64,000 nucleotides of DNA from Elmis aenea (Eukaryota > Arthropoda > Insecta > Coleoptera > Elmidae), in the NCBI GenBank assembly GCA_947652605.1, contig OX393582.1:11618544-11682543 (forward strand). The letters are read 5' to 3'. Each line of letters opens with the position of its first letter. The stretch's first letter is position 1. The notes beneath the pieces were generated by a model, which was given only the letters and a program-made list of their open reading frames with translations, ran no database searches and was not told the DNA's origin. Made by a program: the position numbers and the translations under genes. This document shows positions 57,321-64,000 of the stretch, piece after piece.

Positions 57321-57587
57321 CAGTATCATTTTTGCAAATTAAAACAATATCCCCCCTTGAAATATTTTTTTCCTGTGTATTATTGTAAATTTTAACTAGT
57401 GAAAAATATAAAATATACTGGGTGTTCTATTAATAATAACAAAATGACGTATCGGTGCGCAAAACCACTGTGTATAGTTAAAAATAATTTATGGTTATGT
57501 AGTAAACTACCACAAACTAGTTTTGTACAATTTTTTTTTGTAAATTTGTCACAAGATGAGATATTGACTCGTTACGTACACACTGTA

Positions 57588-58650
57588 TTTTCTGACAAAG
57601 AACGAACCTAAATAAATACACAACTTAAATTGCATGAGAATAATAAAACTGCTAACATAAGGCAAACCAACGTACTGCAGTATGTGAAACAAACTTAACT
57701 GCATAGTTTTAAAGACAGCGATGAATTTATACCGTGACAAAAGAGAAATGAAGGTAATTTACAACTTAGCAGGGCAACGAACAGAAACTGTATGAACCAA
57801 ATTTTAATTTCTTCAGAGGACGGAAACGACTTTTTTTCACGTGAATGCAGGCTCAGCGAAGTGGAATTTAAGGCATATAAAAGCGTTGAAATATAGAAAA
57901 TGGGCCGTTAGCCATAGTACACATTTCCCAGCAAAAAATCATCAGCTGTGGAATGTAACTATGTATCATTTCACCAGCGAATGGCTTTATTGCCCTGGTG
58001 ACTTGGGCTTATTATAATGAATAACAGTGCAGTAAAAAGATAAATTTTATGATATACACTCATATCAACGTGGATATGCATAGCAATAAATTATGGTTAT
58101 ACGAGTCCATAAATTGTTCACTCCCACGGCGAATATTAAAACCGTGAGGAAAAGATTAGATTACAATTCATAGACCCATCGCGGGTGTTATTAATGTGTG
58201 CAAATATCAACATAAATATCAGTGGAACCCCTACGACAAATCTTCGAAATAAGAAAACAATAATTTTGTTTTAAAACGCTCGTTTTACGGTTCACTAAAG
58301 ATGGCAAGTGGTTTTGTACCCAAATGTCGTGACACGAGCAACCCTCCAGAAATCCAATAACAACGAAACAACAGATAGGACACGAAGCAGCCTACCAATT
58401 TATATATTTCGTACACTGTGTTTCCAGAGAAGTTTTCCTAGAAAAGAACAAGTCTAAGCAGACCCCTACATCGCAAAAAATTGTTTAATCTGAAGTCTTG
58501 TTCATTATCGTTATGTTTAGTTTCAGTTTTTTGTCGGTCTACGCCGAAGCGAAAAATAATTGATTGGAAAATTTGGAGAAGCGCCATTTCACACTTTAAA
58601 ATTAGCTTTTCTTCTTGAAATTTTAATTTGAGAATTGCAAAAAATTTATT
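57588..58650. other. Intergenic sequence, mostly unique
   Basis: No gene. The part at 57840-58330 is less AT-rich and free of repeats seen elsewhere in the window. It contains strings such as GGCATATAAAAGCG and AAGATTAGATTACAA. Possible host regulatory or spacer DNA; function cannot be judged from sequence alone. Confidence 0.3.
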
Positions 58651-59345
58651 TTTTACCCCTTTAGTGGCTTAGATGAACTCAGTTCTTTTACTTTTAGTGC
58701 ATTAAGTGGTAAAGCTGAACTCGGTTCGTCCTCTTAAAATGACTCATTATATTGTATATTGCACGAATTCCGTATCGGATTTTGTCCCCATAATTTTTTG
58801 GTAAAGACGATACTAGTTCGTCTGAACGGTATTAAATTTAAACGGGTAATGTCGTGTACGGCTCTTCGTTTTTGCAATCTGTGGTAAAGACCAATACAGT
58901 TTGTTTATGATTTTGTTATTATCTGGTAAAGACGAACAGATTTCGTCCGTCAGTAATAGTTATCTACGTAACAAGACCGCAAAGTGGTAATTTACTGGAC
59001 GAGTAGACAGACAGTTTTGAGACGAGTCTTAGGCAAGTCGTGAAAGGATACGAGTCCAGTAAAGACACTTTACGGGTGTGTTACGTACAATATTTTTTCT
59101 TCGTCCGCCACTGACACCAAAATCACTATCGCCATCGTCCATAGACAAACAATAAATTAACAAACTACAGGTGAAAACTCGCTTGGTTGTATAACGACGC
59201 TTGTTTGACAGCGCAAATCAACAAAACAACTCATCACCATGGCAACCATCTACTTTCGGGCCTAGGCCGGTAAAGACAACTCATTATCAAGGCAACCAGT
59301 TACTTTCTGGCCTAGGCCAGTAAAGATGTGTTTTCCGGCCTAAAA
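58651..59345. repeat. Stretch with reiterated GGTAAAGACGAAC motif
   Basis: GGTAAAG or AGTAAAG followed by AC/ACGA recurs at about 58708, 58800, 58883, 58925, 59059, 59269 and 59320, with inverse forms (TTCGTC, TTTACTGG) between. At 59221-59327 a roughly 52-base unit is tandemly duplicated (GGCAACCA...CTTTC-GGCCTAGGCC). This is the same style as the TA elements with reiterated words, but I could not define ends. A minus-strand ATG at 59142 opens MDDGDSDFGVSGGRRKN for 37 codons; not enough to call a gene. Confidence 0.5.
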
Positions 59346-60528
59346 ATTGATGGAACACAACTGATTTTCTGGACGGACGCAGAAAAACTTTATTACTTTA
59401 TAAATAACCTCTATTTTCATTTATATTTTAGCAATTATTGTTTCTTATACCAATTTGTTTGCTAAAAAATATATATAAGATAAAAAGTTTGGCATTTATT
59501 ACACCAGAAAAACATTACATATTTTTTTACGATTTTTATCAAAATATAAAATTACTAACATATGTTAAAAATTTGACTTTTTAAAATTTTATTAACTATT
59601 TAAACATATCCATACAATTTTACGACAAAATTTTATAATCATAGAATTATTTCCATGTTTTTATTATTGCCCTTTTTCGTACGCACTAAGTTAAATTAAT
59701 TTTTTACTGAAGGGGTTCAATTCTTAATACAATTTAAATAATGGAATAACTCATGATGATTAAGCTAAATTGATTAAGATTTTAAAACATTGTTAGTTTT
59801 TTTTTTCAATTCTACGATTTTGTTTCATATAATTATGTTGAAAGTAATTCCGTTGAGCAAAAATACACTTTACTATTTTTACTTTCCATTCCTTAAAAGC
59901 TTTCAAGCTTTTTTAAGAAACATTGCAACATATTTATTATTGGTAGTGAAAATCTTATCCTCAGAGAATAATTTTCTACCCCGCAAATTCTTTTGGGTCT
60001 GAAAAATTAACATTGCTCGTTGCTAAGTTATTTGAGTAGAGTGAATGCTTTACTGCTTTTATCTTCTTCTTTTTTTTCATCCAATAACTAAAGAGTTAAA
60101 GTTGCTGCATCGTAAAAGAGCACAACTGCCTTGCCTGGAACATCACAGAAACTTTTTTTTGTGTACCATTTTGTTTTAACTGTGCATATCGGTTATTGTA
60201 CTGACCAGTCAAGTACTCATAAAGAAAACTGAATACGTAAGTGTTTTTAAAGCTGTCTGATTTAGGTCATAGTCAAAGTTTGCTAATCTTCATAAATCTA
60301 GAAAATGTTAGTTTAATGACATGTCACAATGTTGAATAAATTTTGGTGTCCGCCATTATTAAAGAATATTTAGGGTTTCATGAATATTTTTTACAAGCTC
60401 TTGTGAATCCATTCAACACAAAATAGCTGATGCTATTTAAAAAAAAAACACTGTATGAAATCTTTTAATACTACTTCTAGTCCACTATACACACAAACAA
60501 AAACAAGTTTATTTAATTCGTTTGCTTT
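59346..60528. other. AT-rich intergenic sequence
   Basis: Nothing recognised; the open frame at 59790-60002 has no domain. Confidence 0.3.
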
Positions 60529-60531
60529 TCT

Positions 60532-60740
60532 TACCCTCCAACGGGCGCGCGGTGAAATTTGTTCATAGCATCTTTTAAAGCAAAATTGTCTGGTGTTTGA
60601 TAGTATTATTGGTTTATTTTTTATCAATATGATCTTTTATGGTTCATAAAAACAACTTATAACGATATTTTTTGTAAAACAAATACCATAACAATTATAT
60701 TTCCCAAAATATTTTAAGAGTACAACAAACAAACCTGAAC
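60532..60740. repeat. Dispersed repeat, second copy of the 19001 family
   Basis: TTACCCTCCAACGGGCGCGCG opens the copy; it follows the 19001 copy through CATAGCATCTTTTAAAG and TTTTTATCAATATGAT. The TTAA target is changed to TTAC. Right end not defined. Confidence 0.5.
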
Positions 60741-60797
60741 AAAAGTAAATTATTGTTTTTTTTACGACCACTAATGTAAATGACTAAATGAACGTAT

Positions 60798-60992
60798 AGC
60801 CTGCATGCATAGTAAGTGGTTCCTTACGCACGGTAAGCAAAAAGCATGTTTTTTTTTAAAGAAACGATCAAAGTAGACTCACGTCCACTTCCTGCATGCC
60901 TAGTTAGTGAGTTATAACGCACAGTAAGCAAAACGCACGGTAAGCAAAACGCACACTTGTCTGGAAAAGTCAAAGTAGGCTTACGTCAAAAT
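60798..60992. repeat. Imperfect tandem duplication, roughly 95-base unit
   Basis: TGCATGCATAGTAAGTGGTTC ... CGGTAAGCAAAAAGC ... TCAAAGTAGACTCACGTCC at about 60802-60890 is repeated as TGCATGCCTAGTTAGTGAGT ... CGGTAAGCAAAACGC ... GTCAAAGTAGGCTTACGTC at about 60893-60988. The second unit has an internal doubling of GTAAGCAAAACGCAC. Confidence 0.65.
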
Positions 60993-61076
60993 TGAAAAGA
61001 CAATGTAATTACGTGTGTGTATTAGCCAAAAAACCGTTAAAATCGTAAGTATTATGTGATCGTAGAAAAAGTAAGC

Positions 61077-61198
61077 TACATAACACGAGTTGTAAAGCAA
61101 TTACCCACTCGTGGAAATACGCACTCGCCGCTACAAGGCTCCGTGCGCAACATTTCCACTCGTGCGTAATATGCTTCTTACAACTATTGTCATGTAAT
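61077..61198. repeat. Palindromic repeat (CACTCGTGGAAAT)
   Basis: ACATAACACGAGTTGTAAAGC pairs with GCTTCTTACAACTATTGTCATGT, and inside TTACCCACTCGTGGAAAT pairs with ATTTCCACTCGTGCGTAA. The palindrome is about 120 bases. It may be a small MITE; target not defined. Confidence 0.55.
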
Positions 61199-61205
61199 AT
61201 ACTAT

Positions 61206-62725
61206 TATTTATCTAAATTACGTTACAAATATATGTGATTTTTAAAAGATTTTAGGTAGGAAATTGCTTGAAAAAATCACATTTAATTGTTGTGTGAACT
61301 TTTGTTTGTTACAAAATTAGATTAATAAAGTATACTAATCACCTTACCACGGACCTTTGAGTTCGGCTCGATTGTAAGTCAAAATGACACTGAAGGAATG
61401 AAAATGCAAAGTTTCTTAAGCAAAAACCTTAGGGCCTTAATCGATACGCCATTTTTTTGGATGAAAATTAAAACATTATTTCTAACCAGTCTCCCTACAT
61501 TGAAACCTATCGTCTATATCGAAAATAAGACCCCAATGGTCATCTAGGAATTTGAATCAGCTTTTATGGTAATATGTGTAGATAATTAAATATGTAATTA
61601 TTATAAGATACAGATCGGCTACTTATCACAACGTTTGACTAACCTGCAAGATATGTTAATGCTAGTAAGTGACGTTTAATCCTCCTTTGAATAACGAAAG
61701 TGACTACTCTGATGTAGATGCCTTTGTCTATTTGCACCCAAATACATTCCAATTGTTATGTGAACACAATATGGTGTGATTTTGCACATAGTTTGAATAC
61801 AGTGCGAATTGGATGGGCATTATGAAATGCAGGATAATGTTATCAGCTATTATCCAGTTTCAAAAGTGCGTCACTCCATAGTGCAATATGCTAATGGTTT
61901 CCAACAACGTTGATTACGATTTATAACAATCAGTTTCCATAATTACCTTAGTATTGTGAACATCATTTGTACTGGAATTGAGGTAGGCATAGAATTAAAC
62001 ATAGGGATTTGTGGGTAAAACTATACTTTTCTCGCTATTAACTAGTCATTAAATGTGTTATTGCTTGTATTGTTACATACAATTTTAATTATTAATTTAA
62101 AGGTTGGGCACTATTTCCTGCTGCAATTTTGATGCGTTTATTGTATTTATGGGAAAAATATGAAGCGCAGACTTCTTATACAGCATTTATTAAACTACTC
62201 CAAATTAACACTTTATTTAAACTGATCATTTTATATTTCACTAAAAATATGAGGCAATTACTTTTAGTAGTTTTCAAAAATACTCCAAAACTATTTTGGG
62301 TAACATAATCTATGTATTTGAACGCGTTTACAAATTAAATGGTCTTTTAAGTGTCGCATTGATAAAATTCATTGATTTGTTATTTGCTAAACAATAGTTT
62401 TGCGTGAATTGGTTCATTAGTTCATTTTGGTTAATATTTTAGCTCACACAATAATCCAGAATTAATGTAAATATTTGCATTGCGCGTTGCGGTATCGACT
62501 CAAGGGTTCGAAATGATTTGGGCAATTAAACTTGTATTGTAGTTTATTGAATGAATACCCCACGTCAAAACGTTCGCCGTCTAGTAGTTATGACCTGCTA
62601 CAGTAATAGTTTGCTTATTAAAATTCCATTGATGTTTGTTGAGAAGTTTGTTGCAAATGAAACCTGTAAACTATTTTTAATCTGTTTTTATAAGGATGTA
62701 CCATTACTTTAGTAATAGTTTATTA
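61206..62725. other. Intergenic sequence
   Basis: 1.5 kb without a supported gene or paired repeat; composition is moderately balanced at 61640-61980 and 62440-62600. Confidence 0.3.
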
Positions 62726-62727
62726 TA

Positions 62728-63915
62728 CAGGTTGACAAAAATATACCTGTGTTGTATATTGTATGGGTAACTTTGTCATTATAAGAGTACCTAACATGGT
62801 CGGTTAAACTAGCAAAGCTAGGTAAAATTTCAAGACGAATTTAATGCTTATTGCTTTAACTTTTTTATATATTTTGAAAAAACCGAAAACAGACGATATT
62901 TTCAACGTTACATAATGTCCTAACCACCTCCCTTAGAATCAAAATGTAAAATGATTCATGTAGATATTTTTACGTAGAATTAGAAAAAAATATCTAAAAA
63001 GTCATGACACACTTGATTTTTGAGATATAAGCCTAACTTGCTTTTTTTTTAATGGCTACCATAGTTGGCCATGGGTTCATTACAATTAGAATTTGTTTCT
63101 CGTTTCATTCTTGTATAGGTTGTTAGGTTTATGTTTAAAAATAAGCAAGCAATAACAATATTATTGTATTTATTAAGTTTAATCAAAGTGACTAAGAAAA
63201 AAACAAACATTATCTACATAAATAAACTAGTTCTACTTAAATAAACACAAAAAAATTTAAAACTTAAATAATGTAAAATATTTTTTATGTTTCTCCTATT
63301 CTCCTATTACTTATAAATTTAAATTATAACTTGCGTTCAAAATGTAGCCCTCTCATGAGCAAGGCTCAAAACCGAAAAAAAGTTTGGTTAACGGTTAACC
63401 GAAATCCGAAAACTTTATTTTTTTTTTGTCTAAAAACCGCTTTTTTTATCGTAAAAAACCGATTGAACTTGGGTGCAATTTTTTCGCGAAAATAGTAAAA
63501 TAAATCAAATTTCACGCCAAACGGTGGCAGACACGAAGAAAACTTACCAGACACTTTTTGTTTAGAATAAAATGTTCTATCCAAAAACGAGTTTGATTTT
63601 GAACAGGTCTGTACTAGTGTTTTATAAAATTTATTGAAACTGAACCCCCAAACTCCGCCACTGGTCGCTTGTGGGACTTGAAATTTTCATCGATTGTGCT
63701 AACCTGTAAGGTGGTGCTGTATATCAAATTTGGTTTAAATATATCTAGATACTGGTTGAGCAACGGTTAAACATTATCGTTATTTTTTCGAAAATTTCAA
63801 CACCCTGTATCTTTAAAATGAAGCGTTTTTGGACCCATGTTGATATGGAATATTCGCTTTAAAATAAGTATTTGTATCGTATGTTAGTCCTGCTACTAAA
63901 AAGTGGACCACCCTG
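62728..63915. repeat. CAGGTTG/CAGGGTGG arms of foldback-type elements
   Basis: CAGGTTGACAAAAATATACC after TA at 62726-62727 opens the left part; 62880-63360 is similar to the interior of 31783-33237. The right part ends GTGGACCACCCTG at 63915 before TA, and another CACCCTG-TA end lies at about 63808. The left and right parts do not pair convincingly, so this is probably a mosaic of arms from different copies. Kinship to the AACCG-rich repeat at 50498 is suggested by GGTTAACGGTTAACCG near 63385. Confidence 0.45.
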
Positions 63916-63917
63916 TA

Positions 63918-64000
63918 TATTAGCACACCAAGGACTACTGTGCGTAAACCTTAGACTAAGTTTGAACATTATTAATTTAGGATAGAAATAAACTGCTCAT
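63918..64000. other. End of window
   Basis: Nothing recognised in the last 83 bases. Confidence 0.3.

Larger units (their letters stand above)
55805..57585. mobile_element. Possible large foldback (CAGTGTGTAC ends) hosting further insertions
   Basis: 55805-55995 (CAGTGTGTACAAAAAGTAAC ... ACACCCAGTATATTTTA) pairs with 57411-57585 inverted (AAATATACTGGGTGTTCTAT ... CGTACACACTG), with TA outside both ends. The 1.4 kb between includes a complete foldback at 56032-56643 and a hAT-like stretch. Whether the two arms belong to one element or are two independent copies is uncertain. Confidence 0.55.

Overview
This looks like AT-rich intergenic or intronic DNA from an animal, most likely an insect and perhaps a beetle. 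I found no complete, intact host gene and no bacterial features. What can be recognised is transposable-element sequence: piggyBac (TTAA targets), mariner and other IS630/Tc1/mariner relatives (TA targets), hAT (8-bp target duplications), fragments of CR1/jockey-like and RTE-like LINEs, and many foldback or MITE-like inverted repeats. The insect assignment is inferred from this mix of elements and from two DM9/DUF3421-like exon fragments.

Layout. 1-1518: 3' part of a piggyBac element. 3068-3552: remnant of a TA-flanked element with a C4/PHD-like finger tail. 4625-6135: foldback element (ends CAGGGTG, target TA) carrying a decayed DDE_3-type transposase. 6583-8750: a possible Harbinger fragment and two lone CAGGGTG arms. 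10208-11514: TA-flanked element with reiterated words. 13153-14867: hAT element with a perfect 8-bp target duplication, split by a LINE. 17337-18441, 18511-18966 and 20031-20585: foldback repeats. 21226-22385: LINE fragment and a Helitron-like repeat. 23851-25244: TTAA element hosting a second reiterated-word element. 25830-27983: nearly full-length but dead piggyBac. 28845-29538: foldback with a 14-bp/56-bp tandem array. 29730-31450: two divergent inverted copies of a DM9-like exon. 31783-36031: three large foldbacks, one with a hAT inserted in one arm. 38471-39772: complete but inactivated mariner. 42132-45089: three-layer nest (DDE_3 element, then hAT, then foldback). 46307-47075: internally deleted piggyBac. 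48037-53601: MITEs and palindromes, one with a hammerhead-like core. 53931-55379: RTE-like LINE with a changed catalytic Asp. 55805-63915: more nested inverted repeats, motif-reiterated DNA and unique sequence.

No gene set works together here; the interest lies in the order of insertions and in repeat architecture. Three TA-flanked elements share an outer terminus (GGGGAGACCGGGG type) but each has its own inner word, which is repeated through its interior in both orientations. Together with the finger tail this suggests a small pogo/Tc1-like lineage. All family names come from motif recognition by eye; no database search was possible.
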